Notes: a model not told the origin generated them from the letters alone. 42,727 nucleotides of DNA from B16-G9 sp964400655 (GCA_964400655.1 CAYNVN010000012.1:1-42727), one strand, 5' to 3'; shown: positions 1-8,479, counted from the stretch's first letter. Translations and numbers: made by a program.

Positions 1-341
1 GGTTGGGCTGTTCGCCCATTAAAGTGGCACGCGAGCTGGGTTCAGAACGTCGCGAGACAGTTCGGTCCCTATCTGTTGTGGGCGCTGGAAGCTTGAGAGG
101 ACCTGACTCTAGTACGAGAGGACCGAGTTGGACAAACCTCTGGTGTACCTGTTGTGGCGCCAGCCGCACCGCAGGGTAGCTACGTTTGGACGAGATAAGT
201 GCTGAAAGCATCTAAGCACGAAACTCACCTCAAGATGAGGCTTCCTTTAAGGGTCGTTAAAGACGATGACGTTGATAGGCTGCAGGTCTAAAGGTGGTAA
301 CATCAAAGCCGAGCAGTACTAATTACCCGTAGACTTTCTAC
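1..341 (+). rRNA. 23S ribosomal RNA, 3' end (partial)
   Basis: The 5' part is cut off by the window edge. The sequence includes the highly conserved sarcin-ricin segment (AGTACGAGAGGACC, about 111-124) and the domain VI segments that follow it. The mature 3' end lies near 341, judged from the conserved run before it. The 5S gene follows about 160 bases downstream, so this is the tail of an rRNA operon. Confidence 0.97.
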
Positions 342-420
342 TACACCACACATATAAGGTGTTTCTTTAACACAACAAGAAATAAGTGCTTTCTTCCGTT
401 TTATGTCATTGATTGACAGT

Positions 421-495
421 AAATGATAAAATCGAAAATGATAAATCAAAAATCATAGATCGAAAATCATAAATCAAAAAATCGTCAATCAAATA
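421..495 (+). repeat. A/T-rich short repeats in the 23S-5S spacer
   Basis: The spacer contains several imperfect copies of an element close to AAATCATAAATC or AAAATGATAAATC, back to back, ending just before the 5S gene. It looks like slippage-type low-complexity sequence. No tRNA or open reading frame is visible in the spacer. Confidence 0.6.
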
Positions 496-502
496 AAGAT
501 CT

Positions 503-612
<110 letters not shown>

Positions 613-618
613 CTTTTT

Positions 619-655
619 AAAAGCTCCTTCACGAAAGTGTTGGAGCTTTTTTTTT
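619..655 (+). terminator. Intrinsic terminator of the rRNA operon
   Basis: AAAAGCTCC (619-627) pairs with GGAGCTTTT (642-650). An inner CAC/GTG stem is closed by a GAAA tetraloop, and a run of T follows to 655. It sits directly after the 5S gene. Confidence 0.9.
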
Positions 656-658
656 AAA

Positions 659-708
659 GCTATACCAAGTGGGAACCCCGATAGCTATCGGGGGCCAACT
701 TTTTAAAA
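659..708 (+). repeat. Partial duplication of the 5S 3' end carrying a palindrome
   Basis: Bases 659-675 repeat 5S bases 580-596 exactly (17 bases), and 694-708 repeat 608-622 (15 bases). Between them the 11 original bases (597-607) are replaced by the perfect 18-base palindrome CCCCGATAGCTATCGGGG (676-693). A second terminator-like hairpin follows, as after the true 5S. It cannot fold as a 5S, since it lacks the 5' two thirds, so I call it a remnant of duplication or recombination rather than a gene. Confidence 0.85.
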
Positions 709-739
709 AAGCCTTCACAGAAATGTGGAGGCTTTTTTT
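705..739 (+). terminator. Second hairpin terminator after the 5S remnant, possibly bidirectional
   Basis: AAAAAAGCCT (705-714) pairs with AGGCTTTTTT (729-738), with an inner CAC/GTG pairing around AGAAAT. It has A-runs on the left and T-runs on the right, so it could stop transcripts from both the rRNA operon and the minus-strand genes that converge on it. It resembles the terminator at 619-655 and seems to be part of the same duplication. Confidence 0.75.
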
Positions 740-866
740 ATGCCCCAACGCCCAACACTAAACGCTGAACGCTAAATAAGTACCAATTCTGAAAAACTGA
801 GGTTTGACTGTTAGTCTAACGGAACAATTTCTGACTCTTTCCTAAACTTAACGTATTCTTTTCGGT

Positions 867-1463
867 TTATTTAAACCTGATGGTTTTTAACGAAAGGTCA
901 TCCGGGCTTATTATTACAGCATCAAATTTTTCAATTTCACCATTTTCTGCCTTTTTAATTGTACGGTTTATCATGCTCTCAATTTTATCAAGCAACAGGC
1001 CTCTTTCGGCACGCAGAGAGAAATCGGCCGGAAGGGTGGCAACTTCCTCATAAGGATTTAAGGGTTTTGAAAAAAAGTAAACAGGAACATTATCTATTTC
1101 TTTTACTTTTGCTTTGGTTGAAACACCATTCTTGAATTTGATTGCCCTGCTTTTTTCTTTATAAAGATCAACAATGATGGCATCAAATTCTGGTACCTTT
1201 CCCTTTTTTACTCTTTCAAGGGCTTTGTTTACTAGTTTTACGGCTTTTTCGGAAACTGTTGAATTTTCATCAATAGCAAGGCCGATTATGTTTCCGGCCG
1301 TTACCGCTTTACCCACCATTTCATATTCAGCGTCGGGAGTTGATAAGATAAAAAACGGAATTTCCGAAACCTTCTCAACAACAGCCGGTGATGATTTTCT
1401 GTCTTGTGCATAAAGGGAGAAAATCAATGCAATGAATGTTATAGTACCAATAAAATTTTTCAT
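867..1463 (-). CDS. Exported protein of unknown function with a duplicated domain
   Basis: 198 residues. I do not recognise the family. An N-terminal signal peptide (about residues 1-19, ending LYAQ) suggests export to the periplasm or beyond. The mature part consists of two similar halves, roughly residues 30-107 and 118-198. Each begins with a short hydrophobic strand (IPFFILSTP and VPVYFFSKP), continues through a glutamate-rich middle and a lysine-rich helix, and ends FDAIIVD...AIKFK or FDAVIIS...TIRFK. This indicates an internal duplication. There are no cysteine ligands or catalytic motifs that I can name. It is the last gene of the minus-strand set, 78 bases after the porin gene, and may be cotranscribed with it. 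Confidence 0.75.
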   Translation of the reverse strand: MKNFIGTITFIALIFSLYAQDRKSSPAVVEKVSEIPFFILSTPDAEYEMVGKAVTAGNIIGLAIDENSTVSEKAVKLVNKALERVKKGKVPEFDAIIVDLYKEKSRAIKFKNGVSTKAKVKEIDNVPVYFFSKPLNPYEEVATLPADFSLRAERGLLLDKIESMINRTIKKAENGEIEKFDAVIISPDDLSLKTIRFK

Positions 1464-1541
1464 GCTGCTCTAAATTATAATGATGTATTTGATTATGTGG
1501 ATAAAGGTACATAAAATTAAGAAGAGACAAAAACAGCCTGT

Positions 1542-2795
1542 TTAAAAAGAGATATCCCATTGAATCCTGAACCTGAAGTTGTCTTCATCGCTGTCGAAAT
1601 CCTGATTATCGATATAGGCAAGGTCGGTAGTAAGTTTATTGCGATGGCCGTTAAAGAACCAGTTAAAACCGATACTGTATTCGTTGATGTTTTTGTCGTA
1701 AAAGGTGTTGTTGCTTACCAGTGAGAAGCGGGTTATAAATTCCAGTTGTTTGGGAATGAAGTCGATTATCTTGTTAAAAAAATATCCGGCCATTACATAT
1801 CCTCCGTAGAGTTGCGATTGCTGTTTAAGGACTTTGTCATCAATATTTTTGATATGATTTTCGCTGGCAAGTGAGAACCCCTGATATTTAAACATTATTT
1901 CGAGGTTGTATTGAATAACCAGATATTGTTCCGGTTTGCCGGCAGGATATCCCGGCAACTCACCTCCTCCCGAAGTTGAAAACCGGGTAAAGGCACTTTG
2001 GTTGTACGCATAGGCAAGTGCTATAAATCCCTGTGGTTTGCTAACCCTTTCAAGATCGCAAAAATACATTTTCACGGGATGTCTGGAAAAGTTCCACTGG
2101 TACCGGGCAAAAAACAGAAACCTGCCGTCGTCGTTTTGGGCCATGCGTCCGTTTCCGTTGAAAATGCCGATATTATATGAACTGCTGCCGACTTTACCTT
2201 CAAACAAATCACCGATAACGGCAATACCGATTTGTCTGTCGAGGGTAAAATAGCGGTTTGCAATGGAACGGTCAACAAACTGTTGTTTTCCCGATGAGAT
2301 GTATCGTTCGGTGTTATATTTTATCTTCCATTGTCCCACCTTTAATTGCAGCGCTTTGAACTTTGCAATGGTAAATTCCCAGTTCAATAAACTGTTTGAG
2401 GGAAAGTCGTACTCAAGGTAGTACTTAATAAAAGGTTTATAGGCATATCCTCCCACTTTCAGTCTGGCGCGTTGCAGGTTAAAGGAGCCGTTTTTATCAT
2501 CCTCTTCGTCCACAAAAAAGAAGGTGTCTTCGGAGTTGAATTGTGCCCTGAACTGAAAACGCCATTCAACCTGCATTAAAAAATGGTTGTCGTACTCAAA
2601 TTCCCATCCCTTTTTCCCATAGGCAAGTGTTACAGGCGGTGAAAGCGAATCTTTTTTAAATGTATAATGGAAATCCTGCCATTTTTTTTTGGTTCCCTGA
2701 TTTTCTATTGTGTCGGTTTGTGCAAACACCGCCGGCATACCGGTAATAATGATTCCGGATAAAACAATCGCTCTTATGATTTTTTTGATGATCAT
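1542..2795 (-). CDS. Phosphate-selective porin O/P family outer membrane protein
   Basis: 417 residues with a signal peptide (about 1-25, ending AVFA). The rest reads as an outer membrane beta barrel: alternating aromatic strands, the family-typical opening (LQRARLKVGGYAYKPFIKYYLEYDF) and later motifs such as LKVGQWKIKYNTERY and DRQIGIAVIGD. The C-terminal residue is F, as expected for a barrel recognised by the BAM complex. OprO/OprP relatives in Pseudomonas pass phosphate, but in Bacteroidota the family is broad and the solute cannot be stated. Its start overlaps the stop of the preceding gene by one base (TAATG), which suggests translational coupling to the DUF2490 protein. Confidence 0.85.
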   Translation of the reverse strand: MIIKKIIRAIVLSGIIITGMPAVFAQTDTIENQGTKKKWQDFHYTFKKDSLSPPVTLAYGKKGWEFEYDNHFLMQVEWRFQFRAQFNSEDTFFFVDEEDDKNGSFNLQRARLKVGGYAYKPFIKYYLEYDFPSNSLLNWEFTIAKFKALQLKVGQWKIKYNTERYISSGKQQFVDRSIANRYFTLDRQIGIAVIGDLFEGKVGSSSYNIGIFNGNGRMAQNDDGRFLFFARYQWNFSRHPVKMYFCDLERVSKPQGFIALAYAYNQSAFTRFSTSGGGELPGYPAGKPEQYLVIQYNLEIMFKYQGFSLASENHIKNIDDKVLKQQSQLYGGYVMAGYFFNKIIDFIPKQLEFITRFSLVSNNTFYDKNINEYSIGFNWFFNGHRNKLTTDLAYIDNQDFDSDEDNFRFRIQWDISF

Positions 2796-3487
2796 TAAAA
2801 ATCGAAATAATAGGCGGGAGTGTAACGATAGGCTTTTGAAATGTTAATGACCAATTGGAACATGGGTATTCCGGCCCACATCCAATCTTTTGTATTGTTT
2901 TCAACGCCAACAAAATAACTGAAATTCAGGATGTGTTTCTTATCGAAAACATACGACAGGCCGGGTCCGACCCTGATATACTGAAATCCGTTCCAGTCTG
3001 ACCACCAGCGGTAAATAAATCCCGCAACAAGGGTTGAAACCACATGTTCGTTAAACTTGTGGTTTAAAAAAACCACTTCCCGCAGTGCATTACCGATTTT
3101 TCCGTGATTGTCGATGTCAATCTGCCATTTCACCTGATTAACAAATTGTATTTGCGAAGTGGTTACTTTGTATAAAAAACCAAGACCCGGGCGAAACTCA
3201 ACTTTGTCGGGTTTTACCGTAAATCTGAAATCGGGGACAAGTTCAAAATTCTTTGATGCAAGAAAATTGGCCACAAATTCAAAATACCAGTTGTCCAGTT
3301 GCTGGAAATTATCTTCTAATCTTACCTGAAACTCACCCGAAAATTTCCATCTGTTTTGACCAAATGCTATTTTATTTCCAAGGTAGGCCTGATTGTCCCA
3401 TGATGTGTTTTCCTGCCCTTTTACAGTAACAAACGAAAGTGTCAGAAGGAAAACGACAACAATATTTTTTTTAAACAGATTGTACAT
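2795..3487 (-). CDS. DUF2490 family outer membrane protein
   Basis: 230 residues from the chosen start. An in-frame ATG lies 45 bases further upstream, but only the start at 3487 places a normal signal peptide (MYNLFKKNIVVVFLLTLSF...VKG) at the N terminus, and it leaves a 14-base gap to the upstream gene. The mature part is a repeated W/F-rich beta-strand pattern (WKFSGEFQVRLEDNF, FRPGLGFLYKV, YIRVGPGLSYVF) typical of DUF2490, a predicted beta-barrel family with no established function. It ends in F. The porin gene overlaps its stop, so the two products may act together in the outer membrane. Confidence 0.78.
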   Translation of the reverse strand: MYNLFKKNIVVVFLLTLSFVTVKGQENTSWDNQAYLGNKIAFGQNRWKFSGEFQVRLEDNFQQLDNWYFEFVANFLASKNFELVPDFRFTVKPDKVEFRPGLGFLYKVTTSQIQFVNQVKWQIDIDNHGKIGNALREVVFLNHKFNEHVVSTLVAGFIYRWWSDWNGFQYIRVGPGLSYVFDKKHILNFSYFVGVENNTKDWMWAGIPMFQLVINISKAYRYTPAYYFDF

Positions 3488-3501
3488 AATATGATAATTT
3501 G

Positions 3502-4671
3502 TTACGGTTGACGGGGATATATAATTTTCCACTCTTTTTTAATATCAACCACCAGCCATTTGTTTTTTGCGGCAAGCTCAAGACCCTTATTCAGTGATGT
3601 TAATCTCGATTCTTTGTCGTAAGTATGCTCGCGCTGCGCATCAGTATGGTGTATAAAAGCAACAAGGTGTTTGCCTTTGCCCGAGCTGCACCACTGAAGC
3701 ATCTGGATATCGCCGTCGGAGTTTCCAAACGCTAAAACAGGCCTTCTACCGATTGCGCGAAAGATAGATTTGGGTTTTTCTTCATCGTCATTAACCAGAA
3801 ATATCTCCGAAGATCTAATCAGCTCGGTTTTGCCGTTTTTGTTTTCCAACTTGAGTTTCTGATAACTTCCTATTACATTTTCTTTGGGAATGCCATACAC
3901 GCTTTCCGACCATGCACGCATAAAATCGGTATCTCCACCTGATACAATGTACACTTTAAATCCGTTTTGTTGCAGATAGTGTACCAGCTCCATCATGGGC
4001 TGAAAAACCATCCGGCTGTATGGTTTTCCGGTAACCGGATGCCGGCCGTTTTTCATCCACTCTTTAACCAGCGCATCATATTGATCGGTTGTAATATCGG
4101 CCTGTGCAACGGTCATTAATTTACCAATGCCATAAAGTCCGAACTTTTTCCGAAGTGTTTCTAAATCGTGGTTAATGGCAGCCTGCATCAACTTATCTTT
4201 TTTCCATTTGGGATGATTAGGTGCCATCTTTTTTATACGATATAAAACAAATTCGATTTGAAAATAGGTTGGTTGTTCCGAAATCAATGTACCGTCATTA
4301 TCAAAAGCAGCTATCCGGTCTTCAGGTGGAATGTAATCGGGGCTCCCTTTTGTGGTTACCGATTTTACAAAATCAATGATGGTTTGTTTCGATTTTGTAT
4401 CATTCCATGAAGGCAGGATGCTCTTGCCGGATGAAGGTGCGGGTGGAGGAGGGGCAGGCTTCTTGTTTTTTTGTGGTTTTTCAGGAGTGATAACAGGCTC
4501 TGCAGGCTTCTTTGGTTTTGTGGCGACAACTGTGTCTTTGGTTTTGGAAGATGCCGTTTGTACCGTGTCGCCAATATCGGTTTTCGGCTTGTTTTTATTT
4601 CCCGGGGGATTGCTGCAGGCAGCAATAAATAAAAATGAAACCAAAAACAGAGATATATATTTAATTTTCAT
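3502..4671 (-). CDS. HAD-superfamily phosphatase, lipoprotein with a proline-rich stalk
   Basis: 389 residues from the ATG at 4671, chosen because it begins a lipoprotein signal (MKIKYISLFLVSFLFIAAC, lipid cysteine at residue 19). A longer reading starts at 4776 but has no signal at its N terminus. Residues about 28-85 are a low-complexity K/P-rich linker including PAPPPPAPSSG. The HAD hydrolase domain follows: motif I FDNDGTL (nucleophile D114, acid D116), motif II VYIVSGGDTDF and the late acidic motif FGNSDGDIQML. HAD phosphatases of this phosphoserine-phosphatase-like type hydrolyse phosphomonoesters. As a tethered envelope enzyme it could release phosphate from organic esters, which would fit the porin two genes downstream (inference). 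Substrate unknown. Confidence 0.85.
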   Translation of the reverse strand: MKIKYISLFLVSFLFIAACSNPPGNKNKPKTDIGDTVQTASSKTKDTVVATKPKKPAEPVITPEKPQKNKKPAPPPPAPSSGKSILPSWNDTKSKQTIIDFVKSVTTKGSPDYIPPEDRIAAFDNDGTLISEQPTYFQIEFVLYRIKKMAPNHPKWKKDKLMQAAINHDLETLRKKFGLYGIGKLMTVAQADITTDQYDALVKEWMKNGRHPVTGKPYSRMVFQPMMELVHYLQQNGFKVYIVSGGDTDFMRAWSESVYGIPKENVIGSYQKLKLENKNGKTELIRSSEIFLVNDDEEKPKSIFRAIGRRPVLAFGNSDGDIQMLQWCSSGKGKHLVAFIHHTDAQREHTYDKESRLTSLNKGLELAAKNKWLVVDIKKEWKIIYPRQP

Positions 4672-4763
4672 GCGGATATCATTTTGTTGTTTAAAGGGAT
4701 TTGAATTATTACCTCCCTTATGAGGCAGTTTGGTAACTGCTAATGTAAAAATAAAAAGTTTAA

Positions 4764-5714
4764 CTAATCGAACCATCCGTTCTTTTTAAAAAATATTAGT
4801 AACGAACCGGCCAGCACAATAAAAATGCCCAGTATAACAAAATAACTGTATTGTAAATTTAACTCGGGCATATACTTAAAATTCATTCCGTAAACGCCTG
4901 CAATAAAGGTTAACGGAATAAATATGGCCTGAAGAATGGTGAGAATGTTAATTTTATGGGCCGACTCTTCCTGATGAATAAGCATAAATTGTGTTGTGAA
5001 CGATTCCGCTTTTTCTTCCAAACGGTTCATAAGCCTGTTAACCTCTTTAAAACTGTATAAAAGTTCTTTTACTTTTCTGATATCCTCATTTTTGTCTTTT
5101 GTTTCAATAAATGAAAAAAGAATGCTTAGTCCCACATATTGATCTTCAATGATATCGGCAAGGAAACGTATGTTGTTTCGTATTTTCATAACCTCCGACG
5201 ATCTTAACTGATCGGGGTTGTCCAACAGAGCTTTTTCCATTTTATTTAGTTTTTTGCGGGCCTTGGAAAGATTGGTGATGTTTTGAGTCAGAATGTTTGT
5301 GATGATGGAGTATAAAAAGAGATACTTCGGGTTGTTAAAAAATTCCTGCAAATTTACCGGCTGGTTTTGTCTTATGTTCAGTTTGCCCGTTTCGGGAATA
5401 ATGAAGATTACCAGATCCATCAGTATAATTACTGTAAGGAAGTCGCTTTGATATATATCATCATCTTTCGAAATGATAAAATTCTGAATAATAAAATTGT
5501 TTTCTACCTTTGGTATGGTGTAATTTTCAGGATCCGTAATAAGTTCCTTACTATCTAATATGGAAGAAAAGGGGCTGAGGAAATCCGGCAGTTTTTCCCT
5601 GTCGGAAATATATAATTCAGCCCAGTTTATCTTTCCCTGCCATTGATGGGGAGGAATTGTGTTGTCGGCGGTTTCGGCTTTTCCGTTACGAAATCTGTAT
5701 AGTTTTACTTCCAT
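4764..5714 (-). CDS. corA: CorA-type magnesium/divalent cation channel
   Basis: 316 residues with no signal peptide. The N-terminal two thirds is a soluble, charged, helical domain. Two transmembrane helices sit at the C terminus (about 250-275 and 288-310). The first ends in the family signature YGMNF, the GMN selectivity motif of the CorA superfamily, and the loop MPELNLQYSY follows. CorA proteins form pentameric inner-membrane channels for Mg2+, Co2+ or Ni2+. A Zn2+-exporting ZntB-like role is less likely but not excluded. The gene is 14 bases downstream of the AI-2E-family permease gene and 92 bases upstream of the HAD gene, so it probably belongs to the same minus-strand transcript. Confidence 0.93.
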   Translation of the reverse strand: MEVKLYRFRNGKAETADNTIPPHQWQGKINWAELYISDREKLPDFLSPFSSILDSKELITDPENYTIPKVENNFIIQNFIISKDDDIYQSDFLTVIILMDLVIFIIPETGKLNIRQNQPVNLQEFFNNPKYLFLYSIITNILTQNITNLSKARKKLNKMEKALLDNPDQLRSSEVMKIRNNIRFLADIIEDQYVGLSILFSFIETKDKNEDIRKVKELLYSFKEVNRLMNRLEEKAESFTTQFMLIHQEESAHKINILTILQAIFIPLTFIAGVYGMNFKYMPELNLQYSYFVILGIFIVLAGSLLIFFKKNGWFD

Positions 5715-5728
5715 AAAAGTTTCGGTTT

Positions 5729-6790
5729 TTATTGGTCAAGTACATCATCAACCAAAATTGCCTGAAAAACTTTATAGGATATTGCCAAAATAACAGCTCC
5801 CACAAACAATCCTATGATTCCGGCCATAATCATTCCGCCAATGGCTCCCAGTAAAACGGCGAGCATGGGTACATCAACGCCCCTTCCCAAAAACAACGGT
5901 TTGAGAAAAGCATCGCTCATGCTAACAATAATGCTGTAAATAAGGAAGATAACGGCAGGAGTGGTGTCGGTAATGGTAAAGGCATAAATGGCTAACGGTC
6001 CTAAAACCAACAGGGGCGGCAGTTGCATAATGGCAAAAAAGAGGATGATGATGGCCCATAATCCCGCAGCGGGAATGCCTACAGCCCAAATGCCTATTCC
6101 GCCTAAAAGTGATTGAATGGCAGCAACACCCAGTACACCCTGAACAACACTTTTAATAATGGCTACCGAAAGTTCCGTGAAATTCTCACCCTGTTTGCCT
6201 ATCAGTGTTTCGAAAATGGATTTACCCGCACGCTTGGCACCTTTGGCCTGCGTAAACATAACCCCTGCAATGATAATGGAAATAATAAAAAGCAGCAGGG
6301 TAGTGCCAATACCCGAAACGGTTCCCAGTAATTTTGGGGCGATGGCTTTTATTTGAGGTGCAAATTTTGAGATGGCTGCATCAATATTGGTGTGGGCCAG
6401 TTGCCAAATGTCGTAAACAGGTTTCCCTATAACAGGCCACTCCGCAACTTCATTTGTGGGTGGTGGAATAATGGATGAGCCGTTATCAAGCTGACTATAA
6501 AACGATTTAAACCCGTCAATGGCCGAATCTACTAAAAAGTAGGAAGGAACAATTAGTACCGCTAAAGCAGCCAGGGTAATAATGGTTGCCGCCAGTTTTT
6601 CGCGTCCGCCCAATAAATTGCTGACTTTTTTGAACAGGGGATAGAGGGCTACGGCAATAATGATTCCCCATAATACCGGCATAATAAATGGTTTGATAAT
6701 GGCAAACGAGAATACCAGTAATAAAATGATAAATCCAACCCTGAAAGTTGTGTAAATTGCTTTTTTGTAATATTCTTCCTGATTTTTCAT
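5729..6790 (-). CDS. AI-2E family (PerM/UPF0118) permease
   Basis: 353 residues, mostly hydrophobic, with about eight predicted membrane helices. Two helices near the N terminus (VGFIILLLVFSFAIIKPFI and LWGIIIAVALYPLF) are followed by a soluble stretch, then the C-terminal helix bundle with the family-typical GGIGIWAVGIPAAGLWAIIILFFAIMQLPP region and FLKPLFLGRGVDVPMLAVLLGAIGG. Members are inner-membrane proteins assigned to export of small solutes. The link to autoinducer-2 holds for only some of them, so the substrate is unknown. It has 14- and 31-base gaps to its neighbours, consistent with an operon. Confidence 0.9.
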   Translation of the reverse strand: MKNQEEYYKKAIYTTFRVGFIILLLVFSFAIIKPFIMPVLWGIIIAVALYPLFKKVSNLLGGREKLAATIITLAALAVLIVPSYFLVDSAIDGFKSFYSQLDNGSSIIPPPTNEVAEWPVIGKPVYDIWQLAHTNIDAAISKFAPQIKAIAPKLLGTVSGIGTTLLLFIISIIIAGVMFTQAKGAKRAGKSIFETLIGKQGENFTELSVAIIKSVVQGVLGVAAIQSLLGGIGIWAVGIPAAGLWAIIILFFAIMQLPPLLVLGPLAIYAFTITDTTPAVIFLIYSIIVSMSDAFLKPLFLGRGVDVPMLAVLLGAIGGMIMAGIIGLFVGAVILAISYKVFQAILVDDVLDQ

Positions 6791-6821
6791 AACGAATGTA
6801 TTTTGTGTTGATTATTTATTG

Positions 6822-7922
6822 TTATCGTGTAAAAGCTTCCCCAATTCGGAAATAGATACCCCAGTCCTCTTTTCCAATGGCAGCATCAATACCGATGTTG
6901 ACATTCCTCGACGGGATGGCTTTGAACCGGATGCCTGCTCCGGCAGAGGGCAGGAGCCCGCTGTAACTGTCGCCTTTAAAATTGTCGGTGGCCAGTGCCA
7001 CACCTGCAAAAGCGACCATTCCCCATTTTTTATAAAAATTCCAGCGATATTCGCTTTGTATATCATAAACCTGATTGGCACGGTGTTTTCCGTTGGTATA
7101 GCCCCTGAGATCATCTCTGCCCACAACATTTTTACCGTTAAAAGGAATGGAATCGCCCAATGAAACGGCTCCGTAAAAACGGGCCAGCAGGGTAGCGTTA
7201 TTACCAAGGGAAAAATATTTATTGAAATCGATGTTTATTCTATGATAGGTTACCGTTGAGCCCAGTGCTTCTAAAAATGAAAATGTTTTTATTTTGGTAT
7301 TTATTCCGCTGAGAGGGGTGAATACATTATTCCGGCTGTCATACTCCGTAACAAGTCCAAAGCCGAACAGACGGAGGGTTTCGTCGGGGACAAGGTCGGA
7401 GTCAAATTGTGTTTTAACCTCCGAATATACCATCCGTAACCCCAGATAAAGACGGCCGGTTACCAACCGTGTACCTTCGGCATATAAAAATGTCATTTGT
7501 GTGCGGTAATCAATAAATTCCCCTTCATCATCCGGTATGTTTGTGCCTGGTATGCCCTCCGGCGTTTCGTAAAAGGTTTGGAAATTGATGTTCCCGAAAC
7601 CGATGCCTGTTTTGGTTCTCCACTGGTCGTTGTGAAAATAGAGCCGGTTAAACAAACTTACAAAATAGGTTTTATTGGTAAAAACAGAGCCAAACAAGCC
7701 CAGCGTTGAAGCAGGCGACACCGTATCGTTTTTTTTAACGTTAAAATAGGCATTGCCCATTCCGCCAAATTGCATGCCGAACGACCGGTTATAAGAAACA
7801 ATGGGTATGAAAGCAAAATTTACCTTTTTACTCTTTTTGTCGGGATGGTTTAATTGCGGGTTTTGCGCAAAAAGAAAAACAGGTAATATTAAAAATAATA
7901 CTGTCTCGAAATGGTTATTCAT
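6822..7922 (-). CDS. Omp85/BamA-like outer membrane barrel without POTRA domains
   Basis: 366 residues with a signal peptide (about 1-19, ending FLFAQ). The sequence matches the bacterial surface antigen (D15) barrel domain. The family motif is seen as GRDDLRGYTNGKHR near residue 270, corresponding to the VRGY/F motif of the barrel-lumen loop. Late strands KWGMVAFAGVALA and GAGIRFKAIPSRNVNIGIDAAIG follow. There is no room for POTRA domains: full BamA or TamA proteins are about twice as long. Short Omp85 barrels are common in Bacteroidota, often of unknown function. It is the first gene of the minus-strand set and is divergent from the PUL. Confidence 0.85.
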   Translation of the reverse strand: MNNHFETVLFLILPVFLFAQNPQLNHPDKKSKKVNFAFIPIVSYNRSFGMQFGGMGNAYFNVKKNDTVSPASTLGLFGSVFTNKTYFVSLFNRLYFHNDQWRTKTGIGFGNINFQTFYETPEGIPGTNIPDDEGEFIDYRTQMTFLYAEGTRLVTGRLYLGLRMVYSEVKTQFDSDLVPDETLRLFGFGLVTEYDSRNNVFTPLSGINTKIKTFSFLEALGSTVTYHRINIDFNKYFSLGNNATLLARFYGAVSLGDSIPFNGKNVVGRDDLRGYTNGKHRANQVYDIQSEYRWNFYKKWGMVAFAGVALATDNFKGDSYSGLLPSAGAGIRFKAIPSRNVNIGIDAAIGKEDWGIYFRIGEAFTR

Positions 7923-8168
7923 TAAGTTGCTTTCTTATTTAAACTTTATTAATTGCTTTGCGAAAGATACAGATTATTTCAATTATTTTTTTACCGGATA
8001 TATACATTTATTACATGAGATACATGACCGCAAAACTTGTTTCGCGGACTTAAGCTCTTTGGTGCTATTTGTTGGTGTAATTTTAATAACACTTACCAGC
8101 GCTGCTTATTAAATAATATGATTAAAATTTTTTTTGTTTTTTTAGGTGTGTTAACCTGTATGGTTGGT

Positions 8169-8210
8169 TATATTTGTTGCCAGTAGTCCTTAATAATGTA
8201 AAAACTACAC
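8169..8210 (+). promoter_or_regulatory. Upstream operator-like inverted repeat with a possible -7 box
   Basis: ATGTA-AAAAC-TACAC (8196-8210) fits the inverted repeat found at the other PUL promoters. A TATATTTG (8169-8176) matching the TAnnTTTG consensus lies just upstream, but I see no good -33 TTTG for it. The centre is 153 bases upstream of the centre of the promoter-proximal copy at 8349-8363. Confidence 0.6.
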
Positions 8211-8315
8211 ATAAGGTTTGAGATTTTAGATGCTGTGTTTATGTTAAAATCTGTTTAATATATATACTGAAAATAAATTCGTTATACTTTTTTTGCAAAA
8301 AAGTTGTGATTTTAT

Positions 8316-8363
8316 TTTGTGATTTAAAAAATGTATATATTTTTGTAAGCGTAAAAAATACAC
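8316..8363 (+). promoter_or_regulatory. PUL promoter 1 with overlapping operator-like repeat
   Basis: TTTG (8316-8319), 18 bases, then TATTTTTG (8338-8345) fits the Bacteroidota -33/-7 consensus. Immediately after it lies GCGTA-AAAAA-TACAC (8349-8363), at the expected start of transcription. The block TTTTGTAAGCGTA...ATACACAAA recurs almost unchanged upstream of both susC genes. A protein bound there would block initiation, so repression is the simplest reading. Confidence 0.75.
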
Positions 8364-8450
8364 AAACATGTAGTGTTCTTTGGTTTAAGTAGTACAGTTG
8401 TGTTTTTAAATTTCATTTTCATAATGAATTTTTGGTTTATGTGTTGAGGG

Positions 8451-8479
8451 AGGCTGCTGGTTATTCGGCAGCCTTTTTT
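8451..8479 (+). terminator. Leader terminator between promoter 1 and the first PUL gene
   Basis: AGGCTGC (8451-8457) pairs with GCAGCCT (8468-8474) around a 10-base loop, followed by six T (8474-8479). No gene ends just upstream on this strand, so it acts on the transcript from the 8338-8345 promoter. It would make a short RNA of about 125 bases unless read through, consistent with an attenuator or a small RNA. Confidence 0.7.

Noticed and set aside
7962..7969. Minus-strand TATCTTTC as promoter of the Omp85 gene
   Set aside because: One mismatch in the most conserved part of the -7 box and no TTTG at the expected upstream distance.
8118..8186. 22-codon hydrophobic reading frame (MIKIFFVFLGVLTCMVGYICCQ in parts) in the gap before the PUL
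   Set aside because: No promoter with both boxes, no ribosome site and A/T-rich sequence that makes such frames likely by chance.
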